From Hirudinaria manillensis (lineage: Eukaryota > Annelida > Clitellata > Hirudinida > Hirudinidae), in NCBI GenBank assembly GCA_034509925.1, contig CM067531.1, forward strand, positions 9,693,819-9,757,818: a DNA stretch of 64,000 nucleotides, in the 5' to 3' direction. Shown here one piece after another: positions 38,094-58,900 of the stretch (position 1 is the first letter of the stretch; each line of letters begins with the position of its first letter). Below the pieces are notes generated by a model. It was given only the letters and a program-made list of their open reading frames with translations. It had not been told where the DNA came from and searched no databases. A program made the translations under genes and the position numbers.

Positions 38094-41000
38094 TCAGAAG
38101 CCAAAGTTCTCGTGCATGACTCTCATTGCGGTGCAGAGACTCAAAACACCTCTGCCTTCTCTCGAGCTGCCTGCGATCTCCCACGTACAATTGACGGTGT
38201 TGAAGCACTCAATGGCGTTGCAGTACTGCCCGTACTTCGTGCCTCCCGTGATGTACACCTTGTCCTTCATCAGGGCGGCGCAAAACATGCCGTCCCTCGG
38301 CTCCATGGGAAACTCCTTCGGATGACAATCGAATTAATCTGGTTAATTATTCAATCTAATTACTATCTAATTAATTGAATTAATAATGCTTTGCTAATCA
38401 CAATGCTACACATTTTTAATTAATTTTTTACAATTAAATTCAAATTACAATTAAGTTCAAATTTAATCAGTTACTTAAATAGTCAGAAATTTTGGCCCAT
38501 AAAATTAAAATAGTAGTGGTTTGGAGTAGGGACAAAAACTTAAGCTCATAGAAGGCTGAAAGAGCTGAATGCTACTTGTTATGTGTTTATTACGAATCCA
38601 AAATAAAAAAGAAACTGAAGAGAAAGCGACGTGTTTCAAACTCAGACCTCCAAAATGGTGAGTCTGTTGGGGCAAAACTTCAAAATGGAGTCCGCCCTCC
38701 TCAGGGCGATCGGGAAATTCACCGTCGGATGCACGCCGGAATATGGCTCGGGCGTGAAACCACAGAGAACGTATATGAAGTCCCCCAATGCGAAGGCATA
38801 GTGGCAAGACCTGTGCTCGTACTTTGCCTCGACGGACAGGTCCTGCTCTTCGCCCCAACTCAACTGGAGGAGGTCAAAGTTCATGACCTTTTGGAGGGGA
38901 AGGCCCGACGGCAAGATCCCCCCAAACACGAAGAGCTTGTCCTTCCAGATGCAGCATGCAGGTCGATACAATCTGTAAGACATTCTGGGCCAGATCTGCA
39001 ATGAAATGCATCATGGGTAAATAATGGGTTATTATTACAATAGTAGTAGTACCAATAAGGAATGCACTCTTTAGTAATATATTTGAGTAGAATCAAAATT
39101 TAAAAAGATTATTTATTTATTTATTTATTTAGTTATTTATTCTTGTATAAACAAAGATCATTTATCATTAATATCTGTTGACAAACGACCTCACAATTAC
39201 TGACTCTAACAAATTCTTTTAACTGTACCTCGAATCTATAATTATTTGAGACATCAATGGCGAACATGGTGCACTGAGGTGAATGAGTCTCGTCGCAGCC
39301 GCCAATCACAAACACTTTGTTGCCGTGGGCAACGGAGGTGTGCAGGTACCTGTGGGTTTGCATGGAGAAAGACCCGACGTACCACAGCGTTGGAAATATG
39401 GACATGACCTGGAAATGTTTGTATTTGAGACGATTCTATTGCAATGATTCGAAGTATTAAACATCCCCAAAAATATTCAGACACTGATATTTATCTCATC
39501 TTGTTAATATCCATCAGAGATTATCGTCACTCCATTAAAGGCACATTATCAAATCATGTAGTTAAGTAGCTAGTGACAATATACATGGTTCTGATATGAC
39601 CTGAGAATTCACAAAGTAAAAATCATTATCATAATCCAACCTTAAATTCATGGATGACGTTGACAGGGCCCCTCATGTTCATGGACTTTGTGCCCGACTT
39701 GTTTGTCCAACCACCGATGATTAAAAGTGAATCTCCAACACAGCAACAGGAAGACAAGTCCGATGCCATGGGACACGCCCTATTCGTGCTACTCCAAGAC
39801 TTGTTCACAGAGTCGAATAAAAACACCTAAAGTTAAATAAATAATTATATAATGTTTACATGTAATGTATTATATTATAATTAATATGAATAATATGTTA
39901 ACATGTTATGAATTATATTATATCAAAATTTATTAAACACTTTAAAAGTGAGCATATCCAAGTTGCCAAGCATAGATTTGAATGTAATTTTCCACTGTAT
40001 TTCAAATGTTACTAGCCTCCGATTCTCCAGGCTGGGGATCGTAAGTGTTGACATAAATGATCTTCCAGGTCAGACCAGTCCTCTTCCTTGACGTAGGAAG
40101 CTGCCAACTGGTTTCGTAGGTGTGACCGAAAGCCAGGAGCTGATCTTTTGCCCTCTGAATGGTGGCCACGCAGTCAGGCGAGGAGCTGATGAGGCCGTCC
40201 TTGCTGATAATCTCGATGAGGTACCAACGAGAGACGAAGTTCAGGCGAATGCATTGGAAAAGGTCGACCAAATGAGGCAACCTGAGTGAAACAATGGTAC
40301 CTGGATAAGTGAAAAAAGGAAAAAGACAGCTCACAGGCACAAGTTTTATGAGTTTGCCATGCATTTCCAGAGTCAGAAGGTAGGTTTATGGTTGTGGTAG
40401 AGTCAGGGTAGGTTAGGTAATAAAGATTCCTGCCTGCAAATTGTCTTGTGCCTGACACTCATCCGACATTTGAAACAAAATCGTCCGTACATTATATCGT
40501 AAGAAATCAATCAGCCAATCACAACCTAATTCTCAGGACAGACCTCGACTTTATGTCATGCGATATCCAGGACTTGAAGGATTCGAAGACGTATTCCTCG
40601 TATTCGACTTCCATGGTGTCGATGCTGAGGAGTTTGTTGACATGCTCAAAGGGGAGGTCGAGAAATTCAGGCGAAAGTCTGACGACCTCAAAGTCCTTCG
40701 CTGCTATCGACAAGGCTTGTTGGTAAAGAGGGGTTGAAGAAAAGGTGTCTGCATACAGGAGAAAGCTTAAGCAGTTTTCTGTGGTTATCTGCATTCCAAC
40801 AAAATGGTCACAACAATTCAGCTTAATGTTTAATTATTTAAACCAATTTAGATCAATATTATGATGTCAATATTTAGCAGCAAATTAAGAAGAAAACAAG
40901 AATAGAACTTCTTTATCAGGATTATAGTTTTTGTAAGAAATAATGAATGACAACCTCTCCTAGAAGAAAATCTTGACAGAACAACCTCATTTCCACAAAC

Positions 41001-41764
41001 TGAAGCATGTCAGATGCTTCAAACATTTCCAATGCAATCTCACTGTCCACAACAAGTCTCGAAGTGTAAGCATAATTGATGAGCCTTTTTAAAACAGCAC
41101 CTATTTAATTAACTGCTGCTGGTAAATACAATCAGTCGGAGTGTGCGGTCGTCTGAAAGTTAAACTCCACGAAAATGTTTACATTAAAAAATTAGAATGA
41201 AATAAATTTAAAAAAATAGCAATAATTTCTACTTAGTTAACTCAAACCTGAAATATTTTTTAGATGAACTTCTTCAGCTCTTGACTCTGACATGTTACCA
41301 CCAAACATTTTATCAAAATAAGTAGAACTTGCAGCAAGCACAAGCTTATGGCATGAGAAACATTCCTCTGTGTCAGATGCCTTCAGTACCATGTCACACA
41401 ATTTTCCAGAGACATAAAACCTGTTAAGTAATGATGAAATGAGTTTTGTAATGAAGTTCATAAGTTTTGGTGATGGCAAATTCCCTCAAAAATCTACTAA
41501 CCTGTACATTTCTTGCATGGCTTGAGAGGTGTGTGCCTTACTTTCATAGAATTGTTCCCTCACTGTATTCAAAATCGGACGAGAAAACTGCGTTTTTGCA
41601 TACTGCGAAAAACCTAGCGTTGTATCTGTAAAATCCATCAGGTTCACATTGCTTGAGGTGTCCTGATCATTTGATTTTCCACCTTTGTCTTCGTTCTTTT
41701 TAGCTTCCACAGCTGAACTCTGAGGATTTTCGGCGACGATAACGTCGCTCCTGATCACATCCAT
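38094..41764 (-). CDS. BTB-BACK-kelch protein (KLHL family)
   Basis: Exons in transcript order: 41502-41764, 41248-41420, 40955-41100, 40544-40788, 40017-40281, 39641-39826, 39229-39408, 38648-38995, 38094-38315; 675 aa. KLHL proteins usually act as substrate adaptors of cullin-3 ubiquitin ligases. An N-terminal extension of about 87 residues precedes a BTB domain (about 88-195: LCDMVLKA, CHKLVLAASSTYFDKMF, LINYAYTSRLVVD, ASDMLQFVEMRLFCQDFL). BACK follows (about 195-310), then kelch blades (about 365-675, with SLLIIGGW, KVFVIGGCDETH, KLFVFGG, KVYITGGTKYG). The exon ending at 40017 needs a GC donor for phase to close. I cannot assign a vertebrate KLHL number. An alternative TTG-context start is not needed because ATG at 41764 follows a possible 5' UTR acceptor. 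Confidence 0.88.
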
Positions 41765-42489
41765 CAAGTTCTATAAGTTAAAATTAGTAAAACAATAAAG
41801 TCTACAAGTGCTCCATTTTCACTGGATGCATCAAATTCCTCTATTCAAATTCCAGAATTAAGTAATTGATTCATGAAAAACATAAGCAAAAGCCGTTAGT
41901 TATAACATATTAAACCACATAAATAATTTTATGTCGGGAAGAGTGAATGATTAAAAGTGTCGCGAAATCATTTTTGGCAGCTCCTGTATATGATGTTTGT
42001 CTGCATATTTAAAAGTTATCCCGAAACATTCAAAGTTAACTAATTCGATGCATCAATCCAAGAATGTTTAGTGAAAACTTCAAAGTGGTCGACTTTATGG
42101 GTTTTCGCTCTTTCTGCTTAGGTCGCCTCATAGGCTTTACCCAAAAATCAAGTTATTTCAACATAAATGTGCATTATGTATTAAATTTTCAAAATAAAGT
42201 TTGGTCACAAATATAAATAGGTATTAAGATACATCTCAATTAATTGTTACCTAGGACCATTTGTCTGCGTAGAAATCGTTAATTTTAATCTTTGTTTCGT
42301 TTTATGAGATTATGTAAGAATTCCAGGTAACAAAAAATTCTTTGTGATGTTCTGTTTTATTACTAAAATTTTGAAAAGGCAAAGGCAGATTTTGTCCAAT
42401 CATTAAAAAAAAAAACAATCGGTAATTCCAGAGCCATAGAAACCAGAGTTTGAGTTAAAACTAATTCAACTTTTAACCATTATTTGGAA
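41765..42489. promoter_or_regulatory. Divergent intergenic region, kelch gene / TBCD
   Basis: 725 bases separate start codons on opposite strands. A possible 5' UTR splice acceptor for the kelch gene (TTATAG at about 41771-41776, minus strand) suggests an upstream non-coding exon. No clear TATA or CCAAT element. Confidence 0.5.
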
Positions 42490-51603
<9,114 letters not shown>

Positions 51604-52112
51604 TTGTGGATTGGATCATTTGCTTCAATTGACATTTTACGTGTTCGGTTTATCTTTAACGTCGAAACGAAAAATTAAAAGTTGAATTCTCGGATGTGCT
51701 ACGTGAACTTTTTTGTTTTGTGTTAGCAGCTGGCAGTTTGAATGTCGATGCAGCGTATTGTTATATAGGTTATCTTTATTAGGGACGGGAGAGATTCGAA
51801 CCGTGTCAGCTGTTCGGGATTTGATGTTGTTGGGAGGGGGTCTCACCTGTTGGCCGTGGTCCACGATTAATGCTTTTTTGGTATAGAAATTATTTAATAT
51901 TATAGGAAAATATTAAAAAAAAAAACAGCAAACAGAAATTTTAAATTAATTGCTTCATTGGTTGTTAATTGAAAGTTTGCACTACCCTTATACGGCTGTG
52001 CGGTGAGCCATAATCGAACGATGTTGTCTTTGCAATGTGTGTGACCGTGTCCGCTCGTTTCTGCATATATTTATAAACTGTTCTCGCCTTTTGAGCTTTC
52101 AGAAACTTAAGC
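51604..52112. other. Intergenic, TBCD 3' end to TMEM164 5' end
   Basis: 509 bases between same-strand genes. No AATAAA stands out after the TBCD stop. A GC-richer patch at 51780-51870 may belong to the TMEM164 promoter or 5' UTR. Confidence 0.45.
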
Positions 52113-54723
52113 ATGAGTTTGATATCCTGGACGTATTCGGGTGTTGATTTTAACATACCGGGTACAGGAGGACCCGCATGTAATGACTACTTGCCAAATG
52201 TACAGAAAATAGTAGAAACATTGGTAGTTGCGATCATCATTCTGGTTGAGGTAACTTTTTTTCTAAATGCATATTGTTGAAATGGATTATTAGCGCCGGT
52301 TGGATATAATTTTAAAAGATTTTTAATTTGGGATTACATTGAGATTGCATATCAATTTATTGATCTCTCATGATTTCAGATGCGATTATCATTTCCTCGT
52401 CTTTCCTTGAGATCTTACAATGAAAATGGATTTGGAGATAATTGCATGTCAGACAAGCACAAAAACAACTCGTCAAATGGTTCCTATAAGCAACTTTTAT
52501 TGATTGTTCTGTGCATTACGTTCGGTGTCGAGTTGGGGTATAAATTGGCATCAAGGCAGCTTATTTGGGCCCTTAATCCTTGCCACATTGTGACCATAAT
52601 CCAGGTTGATTCTTAAGAAAATATTGTCTCCTGAAACACTTATGACTGATTCTTAACACATGCTGTATTTTCAGATATATCTACTGGCTGCCAGACCTGG
52701 AAAATGGGTTGGCATAATGTTCCGAACCCAAATTCACCTGCTCAGCGGTGTTGCCATTGCTCTTTGCTTTCCAGTTGTCAACACCAGACTGGTGAGTTGT
52801 TGATAAATTTGTGAAATAATTTAATGCAATATGTTGTTGTTCTTCATGTTCAGTAACGTTTTTCTTTGAATCTCTATTTTGAGAAAGTTAAGTCGTTCGA
52901 AATGTTGCGAACGCTTACTTTTGCTTGTAAGTTCGTACGCGACCTTTGTCGGCGTGTGATTGATACGTAATCATCTTGTTGAATGATGACAATCGATTTA
53001 TTGATTTCGTAACAGCTTCCCCATGAAGTAGCGATATATTGGGTACAGCACCTCTTGCTCTTGATCATTCCTCTTTATCTCATGAGCCTCGGAGGTAATT
53101 ATGACGACGATAATATTGAGTATGATAGTCGTGATTACAAACTTTACTACCATTGCTATTTGCATTATATCTAGATTTTTGACAATTTTGCTTATTTAAA
53201 ATTCAAACTGTGAATTCAGATTATTCATTATTGATTTCATAATAAGGCAACCATTGATCTGCATTGATAGATTAGAACCTGCACCTGTAAATATTATTCT
53301 GCTTTATTTCAGATCCATACACCATTGAACATTTTTCTGATTTCTCTTGGGCAATTTTTGTTCTTGGTCTACAAATGGTCTACCATTTCTTCTTCCTGCA
53401 AGCCATCTCCATAGTAAGTCATTGTTCATTGTTGCCATATTTCAGTAGGAAGTTATTCAGTATGAAATTATTTTTGGTTCACGTGTGTGCATGCAACATA
53501 CTGGCCAGTCGATAGATCCCTTGTACCGGCCGCTTTGAAAGTCAATGAGAGTGATCGTACGACATGTTTTGTCGAATGGTTTCGCATCATGTGATATTCT
53601 TTGCTTTCACTACTGACTTAGGCTGCCAATGTCTCATTCAAATGTTTTGTTGAAGCTCTTTATTCAAGAATATGTTCCTGAAGCAGCACTGAATGTCTTT
53701 TGTTCAATATTTTTCTTTAGCTCTAGGCTTAAAAGTGCCTAAGATGATTTTCTTAAATAGAATTCTTAAAGAGCCATGAAAGGAAATTCTTATGTAGACT
53801 AAAAGCTGTGATGATGTGAAGATATGATAATGTGATGATAAGATGCAAATCTCGTGTGCCGTTCAGTTTTCCTCGGGCATTTTAAATTTGCTTGATATTC
53901 GTGATATGCAGAACATGCTTTGAAATGTAATCAATTCAAACTACACTCAGTACTCAGTACAGTGCTCAAGACAGGAAGAATTTATAATTACTTGTAAACA
54001 TAAATTGAGATATTGAACAGACCTAATTAGATCTAAAAAGTGAACAAGACATGAGTGAAAAAAAACCTGTTTTGGACGTTTACCATACAACAGCCACGAC
54101 TTGTTTATAAACTGGCATCCGCTGTCTGGGATCAGATAAATAATTTATTGATGCCTCTGTTGATATTTAAATTTCATGATTCTCAATGAGCTAGATAAAA
54201 GAGAGAGAGAGAGAGAGAGAGAGTTACTGTTTGTTTCACGGATGTGTTGATGCATCACTGAACCGGTCAATTAGTAATTGTAATGAGTTTCCAATGGTTG
54301 CATTAATTGGCTTGTTGTTTTGCTTTCACCATGTGGGCAAAATATTTATGATAAATATGAATTAATTGTGATAAATATCGATTGATTATAACCTAAATCC
54401 TACCATTTACAGTACGTATTTCTTCCCTATTACATCCTATTATTATTGATATTAAAGACAGGATATATTAGTGCATTGATTTTTATAACTAATATCTATA
54501 TCTTTTTTGTATAACAAAGATGACGGGAGTGAATCTGAACAACATCGTCTGTCCGGCAGTGTCCGATCCATTCAACGGACCTTTCTACAGGGTGTGGGCC
54601 GTCCTACACCAGTCCGCATTGATCCTCCTCCATGGGAAAGCCTACGCCTTCCTGGCCTCGGTTCTCGGAATTCCAATCACATTCTCGACTCCCGTCACTT
54701 ACAGGAAGTCGCAGGTCAAATGA
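52113..54723 (+). CDS. TMEM164: Transmembrane protein 164
   Basis: Exons 52113-52250, 52380-52604, 52675-52791, 53016-53094, 53313-53413 and 54520-54723; 287 aa versus about 297 in vertebrates, phases consistent. This is a multi-pass membrane protein. Several hydrophobic segments are visible, including VVAIIILVE, LLLIVLCITFGVELGYK, LLSGVAIALCFPVVNTRL, LLLLIIPLYLMSL and WAIFVLGLQMVYHFFFLQ. Conserved family strings include a GVD and GTGGPAC N-terminus, LNPCHIVT, FPVVNTRLLPHE and VNLNNIVCPAVSDPFNGP followed by YR-W and HGK. Vertebrate TMEM164 has been reported as an acyltransferase making ether phospholipids; the histidines in the conserved blocks agree with that but I infer no activity here. 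The last intron is 1.1 kb. Confidence 0.93.
54203..54223. repeat. (GA)n dinucleotide repeat in the last TMEM164 intron
   Basis: Ten GA units within the 1.1-kb intron 53414-54519. The rest of that intron shows no gene. Confidence 0.85.
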
Positions 54724-55045
54724 GGAACGACGTGCTTTTGCGTGCGTCGACTTGCTTTTATTTCAATTTCGTGATACGACTGCGTCTGCGTTTACTGCTT
54801 TAGGTGGTCGTTCGTGCGTACTCGCGCGCGTGCGCTCTCCTCGTGTCTTTATTTATTTCTTCCTTCGCCGGTCGTCTCTCGGACGTCGCTCGCATTCCAC
54901 ATTACGCGCGCACACACGCACGTACACGGGCAAGTACGAAGAACTCGCCAGGTCCATATCACACCAGCTGATCTTCGTTTGCTACCCTTTTATACGCGTT
55001 TTTGTTTTGTATTTAGGCAGGATTGAAACAAAAAGGAGTCAATCA

Positions 55046-55051
55046 AATAAA
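55046..55051 (+). terminator. Polyadenylation signal for TMEM164
   Basis: AATAAA, 323 bases after the stop codon, in plus-strand sense. Confidence 0.5.
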
Positions 55052-55869
55052 CCTTCCATGAGTTGAATCACTTTGTTTCAGTCTCTGTGCTTCTTGTTGT
55101 TCTTGTTGTTGTTGTTGTTGTTGTTAACTATTTTGCAATCATTTGTGATTGTTTAATGTATTAAACATTAGTGAAAATTTCATAGTTCTTGCTCTGACTA
55201 ACATCCAAATCAAAAACTGATCGTCAATTTACGGAGGCAAATTTTAGCTGGAAAATTAAGTGAATTATCACTGGCTCGGGTTTTTATGGGCTCTTCAAAG
55301 TTTCCCTTTTGGGAATGTAATCGTTGCTTAAGTGAAACAAGAATACAGGGTGACAGATTGCTCCAATCTCACAAGAAATTGCAAACAAAACATTTACTGA
55401 AGTTGGACCCCCATAGTATTGTGTTTAGATATTCTCACCTTCCTTCTCATTTAAGCTGATTTTAGATTTGAATAAGTTTTTCTGAGTTCCTTATCTTAAG
55501 CCTTAAAAGTGCTTAAATCCTCTTTGTTTAACACGGCTGGATGCTCTTTCCAATTCACCTTCAAAGGATGACAACGGATGCATTTCTGGCCATGAAACTC
55601 TTAGCTGTGGGTTCATCTGGTTCTGCTTCTTTCTGCCTTAATTTTTTAGAAATACAAAGGTAGGCACAACTTGTTTTTACGATAACTTATACAACATACC
55701 ATGAAAGCTAGTTACATCCTGGTACACTACTTGAACAGTACCTTAAACAAAGATTGAAATATTCTCAAAAATTCCTATTAATTAATGCATTAATTCCAAC
55801 TCAACTGAGGCAAACAATGGCTTCAAACAAACAGATTTCTTGCTTAATTTAACAACAATTTTGAACAAA

Positions 55870-55875
55870 TTTATT
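55870..55875 (-). terminator. Polyadenylation signal for Kidins220
   Basis: AATAAA on the minus strand, about 95 bases after the Kidins220 stop codon. Confidence 0.5.
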
Positions 55876-55967
55876 GACAAATGTTAAAGAAACTTTGAAT
55901 CTATGAAAATCTGCATGCAGCGTTTGTTAGTCCTATTATTGGATTAGTCTTTCCAGCATCCTGTAGT

Positions 55968-58900
55968 TCAGAGGATGTCATCGTCTTTGGGAGACGAGTC
56001 CGCTTCTCCAGGACTGAAGTCTCTCGGCAGACCCTCCGTTCTCGCGTCAAACGACGGAGTCCTGTCGTTTGCACTTGGCGTGGACTGCAGGAAAGTGGTT
56101 CCTGCCGATATTTGCTTGATTTTTACTCTCGTTCAATGTTTATTTCCACGTTCTCTTTTATCATTAAGTTCCAATGATATTTATTTATAATTATATTTTA
56201 AATTTATAAGCCATTGAGAGTACCAGTGGAACTGGTGAGACTTCCTTGTTCAAAAGAGACCGTCTGGAGATCCAAGAGAGGCATGGTCGAATCTGTGCTG
56301 ATCTTTGCTGCTGTAATACCTCTTGATTTGCTCCTTTTCAGAGTACTTTCGGTTTTCTGATGAAATAATAATTAATGTTAAATTTAAGGCTCTTTGATTA
56401 AAATGAACAGAAAATTACAAAAATAAAATCAAACGCACGTCAATCGAGACAAAATGCTGGGAGCTTCTCGATGTCTGCTTTTTTGAGGCCAAACTTTTAT
56501 GCGACAGTCTCTCCACTTCCTCCGAGTCGGATTCCCCAGAGTCGTTGTCGGGGCCCACGAAGAACACCCTGTCCCCGACGTCCGATCCGTCCTGGGAAAT
56601 CTGTCGGGACAGCGGAGGGTGCTTTGCGTGACCCACAAAACTCGCAGGAGCCGCGATGTGATTGACGGCAATGACCTCCTCTTCTGGTATCGGACTGATT
56701 CCTGATCTTTTGAAGCAAACAGATACAAATACGAATGCATAAGATAACAAACTGACAAACAAGAAGATCAAAATGTTGAAATTTTCCCTTAAACAACAGT
56801 ATAGAGAATTAGCTAACTCGACTCTGAAAGTGATTCTTAAATTTATTTATAATTAATATTAAAATTTATTTACATGTTCGTCAGTTACCTCGGAATGTCG
56901 GTGCAACTGCCAGGCAAACCTTCAGACGATCCTTCGCTCTCGCTTTCGACTCCGGTCGCTTCCACGATGTTTATCAGGGCCTCTGTTTCCATCAACACTT
57001 CATTTACAAAGCTGTCCTGCCTTGACATCTGAGACTCTGTCTTTGACTTCATGACTTCTGTGTCCTGAAGATCCCTGATCTGCAAGTAGATTGCAAGGAT
57101 TGAAGAATTGGAAGATTTAAATTTATTATTTTAGCAATTTATTATACACACACATACACACACACACATATGTTGAATATCTGAAACATTATATAGTAAA
57201 CGAATGAAACGTGAGGCACACTTTGTTTGTTAAAAAGATAAATTATTGAATAAAAATATTTAAAAAATAAATAAAATCAAAATCACACTGAAAACAAAAT
57301 ATCATCAAATCTGACGTTGGAATCCAGCAGGATTATGGCGTTTTCTTCCGAGCCCGGATTCGAATCCTCTCTGGAATGTTCCAACGACCCTTGAATCGTA
57401 GGGAGGTAACCGCCCTTTGACTTCGGGGGCGTGGACTCCCTTCCGCCGAACAGCGGATCCTTCTGCAGATTCCTCTTGGCGAGCTTGTAAGCCTGCTGTT
57501 GCTGTTGCTGCTGATGTTGTTGATGTTGCTGTTGTTCTTCGGAGGAATTCAAAAAGCAATTGTCGTTCTTCAACGTTTCCACCATGCATCGGAAGAGCTC
57601 CCAGTCTCCGAACTTCATCTTGAGGATGTTCTTCAACTCCCTCAGGTCGCAGTTGGAAAGGACCAGTCCACTGATGTTGTTCATCCTCAGCTGGGACACG
57701 TAATCTCTGACCATTTCTCTGCTGATTCCATCAATTTTTTCGATGAGGGAACAAATCTCGTCTGTTGACAGCTGAGGCAGACCTTTCCTCGGAACATCTC
57801 CCTAGTGGTAATGCAGGTGGTTGGTATGATTTAAAAATAAATTAATTAATTAATTAAAGCCAGGTAAAGCTGGCCATGGAATTTATCTAATTGGAACATT
57901 GATCTAATTAAAGGGGCATCGTAGTGTGTTCTGAATAAAAATGGCTCCTTAATTTATTATGCTAATCAACCCAATCATGATTGGCCATTAATCAGTCAAT
58001 CACAGTGAATGTCCTAGAAAGTTCCATCCGACCTTCAGCGTGATTGGATGCGAGGGCATGGTTTGCGGTGTCGGTTCGAACTTGTTCTGGTAAATGGGAG
58101 GAGTCATGTAGAGGGCACCGGGGAAGATTTGCTGGTAGGAAGGACCACCAGCCAAGTTAGGAAGTATTTGTCTGAAGATTGATAGAGAAATAACATAGAA
58201 ATGATAATGTTAATGATTCTATGGCAGCTGGAAATTTTTAAAATAAAATAAATGTATTTGTACGTGTAAATTGAAAAATAATATTAAAAACCATGTTTGA
58301 AAAACAATAATAATAATAATAATAATCTCAGGGCAGTCGGACATTGTAAAATTGTAAATGTAAATCAAGGAGTAATATATATATAAAAAAAGACCTGCTT
58401 GAAGCGACAATGATAATGCAGCAACATTCTCCATCAGCATTTCAATCTTCAATCACTTTCAATCCACCTACCCGGGACTGCCAGAATGATTCCTCTTTCT
58501 GGACCCGCCGAACTGATTCTTGGACCAGGTGCCTCTCCCGAAGTAGTCATAGGGGTGCGGCAGGCCATAAGCGTCCCCGTGGAGTCCACCGTCGGCGGCC
58601 TGTTGGAGTTCGCGGATGAGCTTCCTGAGGTAAGGATCGATGTTGATGGTGCAAGGAAGGAAGCGTTTCATGTCTGCCACGGTCAGCAGCGGGGAGTTCG
58701 AGGACAGGAAGACCTCCAACTTCCTGACGTTCCTGTCGATTTCCACCAGTGGGTCGACATCCCTCGAGCTGGGTATCTTCGGACTCACCCTGTTGCGATT
58801 CACGGTCACGGTTCAATTGCCACCGCGCTCGACCGGCTTTTCGAGGCCGGATGCATTTGCATCGTATTGCATCATGTCGCAGCAATATGTTGTGATAAGT

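Larger units (their letters stand above)
54724..55967. other. Convergent intergenic region, TMEM164 / Kidins220
   Basis: The TMEM164 3' UTR probably ends shortly after an AATAAA at 55046. It contains an unusually CpG-rich segment at about 54800-54930. The remainder to 55967 is unique AT-rich DNA with no supported gene. Long frames in 54630-55030 are overlapping non-coding frames. Confidence 0.6.

Noticed and set aside
38576..39004. Plus-strand frame across the kelch repeats
   Set aside because: Antisense shadow of the kelch exon 38648-38995.
54632..55066. 144-codon plus-strand frame overlapping the TMEM164 last exon and 3' UTR
   Set aside because: It overlaps conserved TMEM164 coding sequence in a different frame and has no family resemblance; the CpG-rich segment simply lacks stops.
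57417..57623. Plus-strand Ala/Val-rich frames opposite the Kidins220 polyQ exon
   Set aside because: Antisense translation of the CAG/CAA run and SAM-like region.
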